Assembly: GCA_949130495.1 (NCBI GenBank)
Contig: OX422223.1
Location: 80,012,751-80,076,750 of the forward strand
Length of the DNA: 64,000 nt
Direction: 5' to 3'
Source of the DNA: Sambucus nigra
Lineage: Eukaryota; Streptophyta; Magnoliopsida; Dipsacales; Adoxaceae
Shown one piece after another: positions 47,102 to 59,383 of the stretch. The notes under the pieces are model-generated. The model was not told the DNA's origin. It saw nothing but the letters and a program-made list of their open reading frames with translations, and ran no database searches. The translations under genes were made by a program, and so were the position numbers. The first letter of the stretch is position 1; every line of letters starts with the position of its first letter.

Positions 47102-48685
47102 TGTAAGGACAAATTTCCAATCGAGTCAATTTGTAGTATTGGCTTAATTCCGGACAAAATGATTTGAGTCATAGGATAGAGTATCAAGTGTATCCATCCA
47201 AGCCTATGACGTGTTTGTTGAATATGTAGCGGCCAGTTTTTTGAAAGCTTCATCATTTCCGAGTTTAGTGCCATCTTTCTACGTCAACAACATTTTGATT
47301 CCAATGTCTCTAAAAGGTTTGAATGCACTTTTATATATATGTTAAAGACTTGGAATATTTTTATGGGTGTAATTTTGTTTAAAATGACTCTTTATATTCA
47401 TAAAATATTTTAGAACTTTGTATCAAAGTTTTTGGGCTTAAAAATGAAAAATGACATTTTCAAAAATTTAATTCGAAGTGTCATTTGAATGAGAATGTTG
47501 TTCGAACGATAGTTCTAATGAGTTTTGCCAACGAGGTTGCCAATTCATCCATATTTTATCGTTCGAAGTTTCGTTCTAACAAACTAGTTCGAACGAGTTT
47601 TTCCAACGAGATTTTGGCCTATTTTTCATTTGTAATCCCATTCGAACAATTTCGTTCAAACGACCAGGCGTGAGAAACTTAAATTTTTTGGCAGTTTTTG
47701 GAAATCACCTACTAACCCAGTTTTTGTACCTGCTTTTAACCATTTCATGGGACCATTTTTTAAAGAGAACTTTGGAGTGTTTCTAAGAGCTTAAGAGAGC
47801 ACATTCTTCCATACCAAAAGTTCCTTGGTGTGTTTTGATGTGTAAATGATTTGATTTCATAAAACACACACACCCATATGTTTTAATTTCTCTTCCAAGT
47901 TCCCATATATATATTTGTTGATTGGAGCGTTTATTGGGCACTTGGTTTTCTCTACTCCATCAAAGAAGAGAGTTTGGGTTCTTCTCCACCTCTAAAGGAG
48001 TTTGGTTTGCGTGCTGCAGTGTTCCCACTCGAAGAAAGGCTTTGTGTGAGGGTGACGTTGACCAAAGGCCTCATTGGTGGATTCCAAGATTTCGGTGGAG
48101 TTTGGGATTATCGACTAGGCGGAGGTATTTACAAGAAGATGCGTCAAGGCTTGGACGGAGTCAAGTCGAGGAAGTAAGTCATCTGTCTTGTAATTATAAA
48201 ACCATACTTAGTGGACTTTAGGCAAGGTCCGTCCGAGGTTTTTCCCATTTGAATTTTCCTCATACATCGTCGTGTAGTGGTTGTGATTTATTTTTTATCT
48301 TGCAGAAATCACTTAGAATGCATGCTTAAGTTAAGTAAGATAAAATTGGGTTTAATCACACTTTAGTTTAATTTGGTGCTAAATTAGTTTGGGTGAATTT
48401 TAGATTAATTTAATTCAAGTCAAGATAATTTTATTTGAAAATTTTGGTTTCGCCTAAATAAAAAATGAAATAATCATTGTTAGGCAAATTTTAGGTCTTG
48501 GATTGAATTAATTTTGTTTAGGTGAAAATTTATGTTGGAGTAATTTTATTTAACTTTTAGTTTAGTCTAATTTTAATTTGAAAGAAATTAAAAAAAATTG
48601 TTGTGTTGTTTAGAATTCGAACCATTCTATTCCGCATTTAAGGAAATTAATATTTTAGAAGAAATTTAATTATTTGGGATTTTTA
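47102..48685 (+). repeat. E4 second LTR
   Basis: 1,584 bp, TGTAAGGACAAATT... to ...GGATTTTTA. It is collinear with LTR1 with many substitutions and small indels. It is followed by a primer site, not by host flank. Confidence 0.87.
47467..47668. repeat. TTCGAACGA motif cluster H (E4 LTR2)
   Basis: Copies include GTCATTTGAATGAGA, GTTGTTCGAACGATAG, ATCGTTCGAAGTTTC, CTAGTTCGAACGAGTT and TTCGTTCAAACGACC. More worn than cluster G. Confidence 0.76.
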
Positions 48686-48688
48686 GAT

Positions 48689-48700
48689 TGGTATCAGAGC
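48689..48700 (+). other. E4 primer binding site 2
   Basis: TGGTATCAGAGC follows LTR2 at the same spacing as after LTR1, showing that LTR2 also acts as an upstream LTR of a second unit. Confidence 0.87.
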
Positions 48701-48754
48701 TAGAGCACTAATTTATTGCGTTGAGATCCTTTTTAGATTATTTTTTTCGTTAAA

Positions 48755-49416
48755 ATGGAATTTTTCCCATTTTCAAAATTTCTTATTTTCGATGGTTCCA
48801 ATTACGCATATTGGAAAGCGCATATGAAATCGGCACTTTAGTCCATAGACGATAGGGTTTGGTAGTCATCCATTACAGGGTGATCCCCACCCACATGTTT
48901 GGTAGAAAATGAGCGTGTCCCAAATCCCGTTGAGCTTTGGAGTGAGAACGAACTAAAATTAGCTAACTTTAATTCCAGAGGATTGAATGCCTTGTTTAGT
49001 GCAGCTACACCGGATGAATTTCGTCGTATCATGACTTGTGAAACCGCTAAGGAAGCTTGGGATATATTACAACTCACTCACGAGAAAACTAGTGTTGTTA
49101 AGGTTTCGAAACTCCAAAACCACACCACTCAATTTGAAACCATCAAAATGCTGAAAATGAAACCTTTGATGAATTTTATGCTAGACGTTTCGATATAGTA
49201 AATTTAACATTTGATTTAAGAGAGAAAATACCCGACGACCGTACAGTTAAGAAAATTTTAAGGTCCCGACCCGATAGATTTCTCCCTAAAGTGACCGTTT
49301 TAAATTCCTTACCCACCTTGTACTCTACCAAACTTGAGGAGTTAGTAGGTGATTTGCAAACCTATGAACTTGATATGTTTCCCTCCAAAAATGATGAAAA
49401 ATCTAAAGGTGGGTTG
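48755..49416 (+). pseudogene. gag: E4 Gag copy 2, truncated by G3
   Basis: ATG 48755 keeps the N-terminal motif missing from copy 1 (FDGSNYAYWKAHMK), then several stops occur (for example TAG after SAL). NSRGLNALFSAATPDEFRRI and TCETAKEAWDILQLTHE follow, then a frameshift near 49150. The gene is cut at 49417 by the G3 LTR, before the first knuckle. Confidence 0.82.
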
Positions 49417-50464
49417 TGACACCCACGTCAATTTAATATAGGGTGATCAGTCCTCTACCAATTTAAAACAGGATATTCAGTTGGTTCATTCTCAGCATCA
49501 CTGTCGAAAAAAAATTTAACATATTAATCACCTAATATAAAATTAAGCTAGGTGTCAAAACATTTCCAATTTTAATAAAACCAAGTAAATCCATTTCATT
49601 CCATCTTAAAATATAAACCATTCACCACACATAGGAATGTAATAAATACTGAACATGAATTAAGTACTGAAATAAATAAGACTGGATAAGACCTCCCAGT
49701 TCAAAACTCCAAACCATACAATAAACTGAATATAAAAATCCGATGAAAGAACTAGAAGTGGGCGACATATGCCCTAAACAAGAAGTTTAGATGAAGCTGA
49801 ATGGAAAGGATAGATGCGTCTACTGCGAGGACCTACAGCTTCCACAGAAGCTGCAGCACGTCAAGCAATCCAAATCTCTAAATTTGATACTCCTGTGGCT
49901 GAGCACCTAATATAATACATATATATAGCAAAAGAGAGAAGAGATAGAAGAAACAGGTCAGAGCTCGATGTGTAAAAATGATTTAGCAAGTATTTAAAAT
50001 TGGTTCTTAAAACAAGTCTTATACGCATGTTAGTTATCGAACTCTCACATGACCTCTCGTCTACTGTGCACGCCTAACGTACATCTAATCTTCCCCTAGT
50101 TATACCTCCAAATCTAACTAGTCAGAAACCATACTAATACTAACTATGCTCACAAGTAGTATTCCCGTATCGCCCATACAATAGGGTATTCAGATAGTTT
50201 ATCTCATATACTAAATTTCAATATTCATCGTTTGAATGGTTAATCTTTTATTCACTAAGATTATCTTACTTTTCATTTTCATTTTATCTACTAGTCTCAC
50301 AAAGTAGAAAGTTACCCAAGTACACTCATACATATATATAGTCTCATCATCCCTATATATATACACTAATCCTGCACTCTTAGGTTAAGACCACTTAGTG
50401 CAACGTAATGATTATTATTATTACCAAGTCTACTAATTTTACACAGTAGCAATATTCACAAGTT

Positions 50465-50569
<105 letters not shown>

Positions 50570-50600
50570 ACAGCATCCCTATATATATATATATACTAAT

Positions 50601-50872
50601 CCTGCACCCCCGGCTAAGACCCATTAGTGCACATATTCTGGAAATCATGCATCCCCGGGCTAACACCCACTAATGCGCCTATCAATAATAATTCAGCATC
50701 CCCGAGTTATCACCCATTAGTGCGCCTAACAATAGAATCTTGCATCCCCGGGTTAGCACCCATTAATGCACCTATCAATAGAGTTTCTGCACCCCTGAAT
50801 TATCACTTATTAGTGCTCTTAACTATAAGGTTCTTGCACCCCCGGGTTATCACCCATTAGTGCTCTTACAAT
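50601..50872. repeat. Minisatellite, about 47-bp unit x 6
   Basis: The unit includes TGCA(C/T)CCCCGGGTTA(T/G)CACCCATTAGTGC and a spacer such as CTATCAATAGA. Copies start near 50602, 50648, 50696, 50742, 50788 and 50835. Inside the G3 LTR. Confidence 0.9.
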
Positions 50873-51174
50873 AATATCACATAATAGGCATACACACATC
50901 CTATTATAAATTATAGGTATTTCTCCAACCTACATATATACTCTTCATACGTATTTTAATCTCATCTCTACGTATAGTATAAATATTTATATTACTATCT
51001 CTCTCGTAATCTCCAAGGTATACTCTCTCTCTATACCGAAATAATTAAAGTATTTATTCTCACATACTTTCCCGAAATTCCATCTTATTTAAATTTACTA
51101 TTTGGCAGTTTCTCTCACTCCAATAACCCGACAAACTCAAAACTAGACTTTGAGGAAAAATCCCCAAAATTCCC

Positions 51175-51307
51175 CATGTCGCTCGAATCAGAAGGGTTGT
51201 CGTTTGAACGACTTCCACGTGTCGTTCGAGCGGCTTCATGCGAGATTCCATCTTGCTCGAATGACTTCACGCGAGATCTCTATCTCATTTGAACCACTTC
51301 GCGCGAG
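51175..51307. repeat. TTCGAACGA motif cluster I (G3 LTR)
   Basis: Copies include GTCGCTCGAATCAGA, GTCGTTTGAACGACTT, GTCGTTCGAGCGGCT, CTTGCTCGAATGACT and CTCATTTGAACCACT, with recurring CACGCGAGAT between them. Confidence 0.76.
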
Positions 51308-52478
51308 ATTGTACTGTTTGTCTTCTTCACCAAACTTTTGCGTTTTTCACCATTTTTGAACCTAAAAAACTCTAAGATTCGATTCCCAACAACTCATCAT
51401 CAACACCCAACAGGTTATAAATCATTCCTAACCTCCTAGGATCATTAATTCGTCATAAATCATCATAAATATATAAAATCCCCAAATCAATTCATATGAA
51501 CCCTAGTTTCTAAATTTTCAATTTCAGAACCTAATCAACCCAGATTCGTTCATAAATATATAATCAAATGATGTGATTAATCCTCTACATACATGAAGGA
51601 ATTCATGCCACTAATTAAACCAATCCTTAATCATAATTTAAATCTCCAATTTTCACCCAATTAACATATAAATCATGATTAATTCCACCTATACTAACAT
51701 GAGCATGATTATTGCTAAAAGAAAGTAAGTAATAAACACTTGCCTCGAATATGACGGTCTGATCCATTGGTGATGTTGTTACATACGCGTTTCTCTCTTT
51801 TCGATCTACGCGTTGGTGGTCATGGTTATGCAAGGTGATGCCAAATGAGTCTTCTCTCTTGGAAATTGGTTCTCCCTCACACCCTCCATGGTCGTTCTTG
51901 ATTTGTGTAACCTGTTAACCCTAATGGACTTTCTTGGCTGATATAATAAATCCCAAATTTTCTTCCATTAATTAAACCCAAAAATACAATTTACTATAAT
52001 GCCCTCTCGGGGTGCCGATTAGGCCTAAAATCTCCCCGGGAACCAAACTAAACACCCGGGTACACTATTTTGACTATCTCGACCCTCCCGAACTCAACGG
52101 AGCTCTCGAAATGACCATACGAGTTACCACAAATGAATTCTCTTTTTATCTCAATCAATTAGTCCCGACACGACTCACACACGCGTCAGACTTAAATTAC
52201 CAAACTGTCGTATTTCTCACTTCCGACAATTTATAAAATATCATAATTCCATATTACATATCACACGGTAATATTTACTAGTTCACAACAATAAGTATTA
52301 ACCCTTGGCACGCTAGTTAATAATTATTTTAATCCGGATTAATAACAAATTAATTTCTCACATATTAATTTAATTAATCCAACAACAATAATTAATCGCA
52401 TACTTATTCTCATAATAATAATTAATCACATAAAATCACATAATTATTTAAATCGTCAAAAAAATACGGGGTGTTACA

Positions 52479-55407
52479 TGCTTCCCTCCTTACAACGGAA
52501 TTTCGTCCCGAAATTCGGAAAAAGTATACTAGGTACAGACAACGCTGTAAAAACATTGTGCATCGCATCTCGGCGCTCACAAATAAGCTACTCCGTACCA
52601 CCCATATAGTATTCTATCGAATACCCTTAATAATGAACACTACACATGTGTTTTCTTTAAGCTCTAGGTTACCCTGTTATATAGGCTCTTGCCCAAGCCT
52701 TTCTGCTTAAGTTTCACTACTTCAACTTTATTTTAGATATTCACTATCTAGTTTTCTACTATTTGCACCTTAGTAGATTTATCCTCTTTTTATATACATA
52801 CGACTTCGTCTCGTGTCGTTCATACAAGTAAATTTGGTTGTGCAATATATATTTTACACACAATATATACGATAATATCAATTCTTCTCCGACATTTGTA
52901 ATCATAACTGGTCTCCCACCTTTAACTATCAAGTAGGATAACAACAAAGTTTATCGTGCCATACTTCTACTGGCACTCTTCCCGAATGTGAATTTATAAG
53001 AGTTATTTAGACACAACTCCACTAGTGTAAGGTATTGCTCCCGTCCTCCTCTAAGATCTCAGGGTCCACATAAAATTTCCTCTCCCGCATCTGATTAGGC
53101 CGCTTGTCCTGCCCATCCCTCTGTGGGTATTAGGTTGTACCCAATCGCATCTTAGTACCTAGAATCTCACCATCTCAGTTACATGAGAAGATCCTTGGGG
53201 ATACTCTTACATTCTCTAGTGGAAGGATCCCCTACTGGTTTTCGAATTATCCACCATTTTTTAATCCGTCAGGTGACCCACTGCAAGACTATCCTTACAA
53301 TATTAACCTACTTCGTAACCCATCACCACTGTTGTTTGTATTCTGATACATTTCATCTTTCTTGAATAATTTTCAATTTATCTTGCAACGTAAGTATCTG
53401 ACAAAACTTTATGAATAAGCTTCGGCTTACCCGACTACATGTTATCGAATTCACATGCTAATCATAATCCACTACCTGATTCAATCACCCAGGATACCCA
53501 TACACCCTATGCCTCGCGCATCATTATATAAAGACATTAAAATTTTCTTACCTTAATTCTTGCACACTCGGTATGCTGATGTGGTAGGGGTACACTCAAC
53601 CACCCCACTAGTCAAAACTTAATCAATCCTTCAATGGCATCATTCATCTATTCCAAAAAATACTAAGGCCAGGCTACCCTATTGGCCTTAAGTTATAAAA
53701 GAATTATCAACTCTCAAATATATTCTCCTACAGGTACAATAACCAACATGCAAACTAACGTACTATCGGCCAAACTTCTCTCCAACTCCCGACGTTTGCT
53801 AGTTTCATGCCTGGGATATCTCGCAAAGCGAAATCCAAATAAGGAACCCCCCGATACACTATTATCTAACCTAGATGGTTGTCGAGGTCCGTAAGGCCTT
53901 CAATACATAATATGTACTTTCCCACAATCTACGTATTGTGACATAAAAGTTTACTCGTCCAATCTCATGTCCCTAAAAATGTAACATGAAGCATGGCGCC
54001 CTCACTATCCCAAGTACTTGGAGCTATAAATATATAACGAGCTATATTTCGCCGCTCGATAAGAACACAATGTATTCTAAGTCTTAACATACAAATAAAT
54101 TTCTATGCTCAGAAATCACATATAATTAGACTCTATACTCGCTAGGGTCTATAATACCATGAAATTTTCATATATATACTCATATCTGGTCCCAACCCTA
54201 TTTCAGGTGGCGCCGCACAAAACTAAGATCACTCCTTCCAGAGTATCAAGTACGACAGTCAAATCACTACATATTTACTATCGTTTAACCATACGATAAT
54301 TAATCACTACACATTTCCATAATAAACTCTACTAAAGCTGACTCACTGCAGTAATAAATTATAATAACAAAATACATTCTTAGGGCCCGCCCGGTTCACT
54401 CACGAGCAATCATCAAAATACCCTACTAACAACGAGAAATACGTTTGTAACAAGACTGTTAAAACTAACGTTCCCACTAAACTCGACCCGCACGCGAAGT
54501 TTAGGGTTTCCAATTTTCATAAAAATTATGGCACACACATGTCACTAGAATCTATCCTTTACTCACAAGGAAGAAGCAAAACCTTACCATTCTCGCCAAA
54601 TCACAGGGTCTCAGCACGTGGCTTCCATCACGACCCATGAACATCTGCCATTGTCATACATCCTAGGACTTCATCCTATGGTTATCCTTTCTCATCACGG
54701 ACAATTTATTCCATTATGTGAGTTTCACGCCCATTATTGAGACGTTGGCCCGAACTCTCCAGGCCTCAATTATAGCTTTATTGAACTCCTGTTTACATCC
54801 CGGGTCCCGTAGACCCTGACATACTATATGATACTATTAACGAGGACTCTAATGGTCTAGCCTAAACCCATCACTCTCGGGTTATAAATTTCCTGGGCCT
54901 AATTCTCTTGACCCCAAATTCTTTTGTTGGAAGTTTCGCTCCTCCAGTTATGCCCAACTGGCATGGTTTACCATTTCTAATCTCTTCGGTCTCACTTCTC
55001 AATTTTGGACACCTTCAATACTTGTAGTTCTATTTCCTTTACATAAGGAAAACTTCATGAACTATTTCTCATCACTGGTTCCACTGACTATTTTGGAAAT
55101 GTCCTTCTCTCGGACCGACAGTCTCAACTCATAATTATTCTTCCACTGTCCCTTTGGCTACGCTAGCTATCCGGAACTAAGGATGGCCTCTACGGCCTGA
55201 TTGACTTCATCGTACTCTTGAAGTTATTCACTTAAAATCATCTAACCGAGTTCCCTATTGGGTATACTCTCATGTGGGGTTTCTCTAACACCGTTAAATT
55301 TAGTTTCTGCTCTTCAGTAGGTTCGTTAACCCTATTTACTTCCTTTTTCTTGGAAGGACTGCAATCACTAGCAACCGTATAACTTTGATGACATCAACAT
55401 TAGTCTA
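52479..55407 (-). other. G3 internal region, no coding sequence recognised
   Basis: 2.9 kb directly after the G3 LTR. No ORF over about 80 codons and no RT, integrase or gag motif that I can see on either strand. It is either very worn or belongs to a large non-autonomous derivative. G2 interrupts it at 55408. Confidence 0.55.
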
Positions 55408-58157
55408 TGACACCCCGCCTAATTAAATACCGGGCGATCACTCCTTTATTAAATTAAATCAAGGTAAACAGTTGGTTCATTCTCAGCATCACTGTCGATA
55501 AAAATAATTTTCCAATTTAACACCCTAAATAATTAAGCTAAGTGTCAAAACATTTTCATACATAACTTTCCAAATTTTATTTAAAGAAAAAGATTTATTT
55601 ATTTTATTAACAACATTCCAACAATTAAGAATCACATCACAATAACCTGGAACACAAAATCCAATGAATATAATACATTCGTCAAACGAATGTCCACATA
55701 CGAAAACTAAAGTCACGAATCCAAACTGAATAAAACCCATAGTAACAATACTGGAAATAACTGAAATACAAATATCCCAACAATAATGAAATAATGGAAA
55801 GGGCGACACATGCCCAATAAGTGAGAATGCTAGAAGTGGGGTCAATAAAGGAAGCCGTCTACGCAAGTGACCTGCAACTCCCACCTAAGCTGCAGCACGT
55901 TCCTCTCAAGGGATCCTAAGCAAGACGCCCCTGTGGCTGGGCACCTGAAATATATACAAATATATATAAGAGAGGGAGAAGAAGAAACGGGTCAGATCCA
56001 GAAAGTGTGTTTGATTTTAAAATACGTTTAGCAAGTATTTAAATTGATACAGGCCAATGCAACAACATATTAGAGCGTCACTCTCTTGAGAAATACTCAC
56101 CTCTCTTCTAATGTGCACACCTATAGCACTAACCTTCCCAAGGGTTTATCTTATCATTTTATCATACTAACCTTCCCAATAATTTAGCGTATCTTAACTT
56201 ACTCATAAGATTTCAAAACCGAACAATATTATTATTTAGAAAGAATACTTCCAATTAGCAGCACAACTCTCGTTTTAACTTTTATTAATTTATAAAGTTT
56301 TCCAGTGACATTTTATACTTTCACAAAATAAGTATTTACTATATGAGTCATCAACCATGTCCTACTTATCAAATCACAGTAGGCAGTTTCAAATTTCCAA
56401 ATCTTATATATATATTAACTACTCGCATAATATATATAAAATAACAGCACCCCACATAAAACTATGGTGCGTGCATACTTCTACTATCCAAACCCCATAC
56501 CACTCATATCAAGGGGAATACAAGTTCGAAATCACTCTCGAACTATATTAACACATACACAAACAATATCAAGGCGAAGCATAGATTCCAAGTCTCGAAG
56601 AGGATGGCACATACTCGCGTCTCTTAGGACCGTATGAACTGTCAATTCGATAGCCTGTACCAAGGATATCTATCTTCTAGGGTACAAGTCAATATCCCCC
56701 ATAAAGGTCCCATCGAGATAAGACTGTCCCAGCGCGGTAACCTCAAGGATAGCAAGTAGCGCGGTATGTTTTTCACATGTATATAATATATGTACACACA
56801 ATCATATAAATATACCACTTTTATCATATTAATATAGGTTCCTCTCGTTACCCATAATTACAACATTTATCCTTAATTTCAAATTATTAGTATTACGTAT
56901 AAGGTTTCATCTCTAACCTTAACTCGAAGGGTTTTCTCACTTATTTCGTGACACTCGTGGACTCTATTCTTCCAAGTAGAAAATTCAATAAGTATACCTC
57001 TATTTACTATCATAGCTATTCGCCGTAATCTTTCACTTGAAATACGTAGCTTCATCGTTCATTATACAATTACCCCAAAAGTAAACTTCTCGTCTTATAA
57101 TAAAGTCCCCAACACTTATTCATAGGTCCTACTGGTCTTTCCTATCTCCCAAAACATTTTATTAAGAATACCCAAGAATTATTTCACGATAAATTTAATT
57201 TAACTAATTAAACAAGGGAAATAGGAGTCTGCCAGGAGGGGTCGATTGATCGAGGTTTGGGGTTCGATCGATCGAACCTTAGATCGATCGAAGCTCTATG
57301 CTCGATCGATCGATCAAGAAAGTCTGCAAAAACTTCTGCAGAAATGCAGTTACGGGTTCTACCAAATTTCTTCATCCAAAACCATGTTTTTCCATTCTAA
57401 ACGTCCCAAAAATCCTACTACTATCATTATAACAATATACCAGATGTTTTCAACGTAAAGCATGTGTATATATAACATTCAACATGGATAATTAACCCAA
57501 AATCCCATCTAATCATCAAGAACCCTAGAGTTTTTCCTAATCAAGGTTCTAATCTGTTTTTACCAGAAATTCCTTCTCATATATCATCAAAATTTCATGG
57601 GTTATATTCCTCTACATGGCAAGGGTTCCAGAATTTCCATATAATCAATACTACATGCATTTTCCTAACACAAATTGGGTTTTCTTCCATAGTTTTCATC
57701 TCTAATCAATCCTAAATTAATATGAGATTGCACTAATGAAAATATGCAAGTTAAATACTTGCCTGGGATTTTTAGAAGTCTAGTTTGCAGATGAATCCGG
57801 GTACACTTTTCTGACTATCTCGACCCTTCCGGATGCGTTGGCACACTCAAAACGACCATACGAACAACTTATAAAATATTCACTTTTTATTTAACAAAAT
57901 TAGTCCCGACGTGACACGGGCACGTCCCGACTTAAATTTCCGAAATTGTCATTTAATTCACTCGTGACATTCAATATAATCAATATCATATATTACTTTG
58001 CTCATTAGTAATATTCAACAAATTTCCCATAATTACTAACTGTCGTCACGTTAATAATTATAACATAATTAATTTACAGATTTTTATTAAATAAATCATT
58101 CAAGCTAAATTTTATAAATCCCCAAATTAATATAGCATAAAAATACGGGGTATTACA
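55408..58157 (-). repeat. G2 3' LTR, 2,750 bp
   Basis: Plus strand TGACACCCCG... to ...GGTATTACA. It shares end blocks and an internal CTGACTATCTCGACCCTTCC block with S1, S2 and G3. Instead of the TTCGAACGA cluster it has GATCGATCGA repeats at 57240-57322. Confidence 0.87.
57240..57322. repeat. GATCGATCGA palindrome cluster K (G2 LTR)
   Basis: GTCGATTGATCGAGG, TTCGATCGATCGAACC, AGATCGATCGAAGC and CTCGATCGATCGATCAAG lie within 80 bases. This replaces the TTCGAACGA motif found at a comparable place in related LTRs. Confidence 0.85.
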
Positions 58158-58171
58158 TACTTCCCCCCTAA
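58158..58171 (-). other. G2 polypurine tract
   Basis: Minus strand TTAGGGGGGAAGTA immediately before the TGTAATACC LTR start. Primes plus-strand DNA. Confidence 0.82.
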
Positions 58172-59383
58172 TAATGGAATTTCGTCCTGAAATTCGGAAA
58201 ATAAGGCATACCTGGTAAGATCAACTCTGGATATCTCTCGCGCATATCTGCCTCACGCTCCCAAGTGGATTCCTCCACATTATGATGCTCCCACTGGACT
58301 CGCACAAGTGGAACTATCTTCGACCTCAATCTCCTCTCACTATAGTCTAGAATAGCCACTGGTCTCTCCTCGTAAGAGCTATCAGGCTGTAAGTCGATCT
58401 CATCTATCACAATGTGAGTATGGTCCATATCATCCCGAAGATATCGTCTCAACGACGCGATGTGGAACACATCGTGGATGCGATGTAAATGTTCTGGCAG
58501 TCCCAACCTGTATGCAATCGGCCCAATCCTCTCGATGATGGGAAATGGTCCCACGTACCTCGGAGCCAACTTCCCCTTCTTCCCGAACCTCATCACTCCC
58601 TTCATAGGGGATACGCGCAATAACACTTGGTCCCCCACACTAAACTCCCGGAAAAACCGTTTCGCATTGGCGTAGCTCTTCTACCTGTCCTGGGCTACCC
58701 GAATACGACTCCTGATCATCTCAATCCTCGCGGAGGTCTCCTGAATCACCTATGTTCCTAGAAACTTGTTATCCCCCACTTTGAACCAACAAGCTGGGGA
58801 ACGACAAGGCCTGCCATCCAAAGCCTCAAATGGAGCCATGCCAATCGTGAACTGATTAGAGTTATTATAGGCAAACTCTACCAGTGGAAGATGTGGTTTC
58901 CAACCTCCTCCAAAATCGAGAACACAAATGCGTAGCATATCCTCTAACATCTGATTAGTACGCTCTGTTTGTCCATCTGTCTGTGGGTGGTAAGCTAAAC
59001 TCAACCTCAACTCAGTACCCATAGCCTCCTGAAAGCTTTCCCAAAAACGTGACACGAAAATCTTGTCCCTATCTGACACAATATTCAGGGGCACCCCGTG
59101 TAGTCTGACAATCTCAGCGATGAACAACTGAGCATACTGACCCGTGGTGTAATCTGTCCGCACCGGCAGAAAATGAGCCACCTTGGTCAAATGGTCTACA
59201 ATCACCCAGATAGAATCGTGGCCCCGCTGTGATGTAGGCAACCTTGTAATAAAATCCATGCAAATACTCTCCCACTTCCACGCGGGTACTTCCAATGGCT
59301 GAAGCAATCCTGACGGTTTCTGATGGTCCACCTTCACCAGCTGGCAGGTAGAACAGTTGGACACGAACTCAGCAATGTCCTTC

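Larger units (their letters stand above)
41612..49416 (+). mobile_element. E4: tandem LTR-gag-LTR-gag array of a gag-only element
   Basis: The order is LTR1 (41612-43187), primer site, broken gag, polypurine tracts, LTR2 (47102-48685), then a second primer site and a second gag that is cut by G3 at 49417. A simple element would end at LTR2, so this is a tandem unit, as produced by unequal exchange between LTRs or by joined cDNA. The third LTR, if any, lies off-window beyond G3/G2. Confidence 0.85.

Noticed and set aside
50601..50872. Repeat-spacer structure resembling a CRISPR array
   Set aside because: Eukaryotic context inside an LTR; units are contiguous tandem copies whose spacers are also similar to each other.
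55525..55884. 119-codon minus-strand ORF at the G2 LTR end
   Set aside because: It lies wholly within the LTR, shows no domain features, and is not kept in related LTRs as far as I can see.
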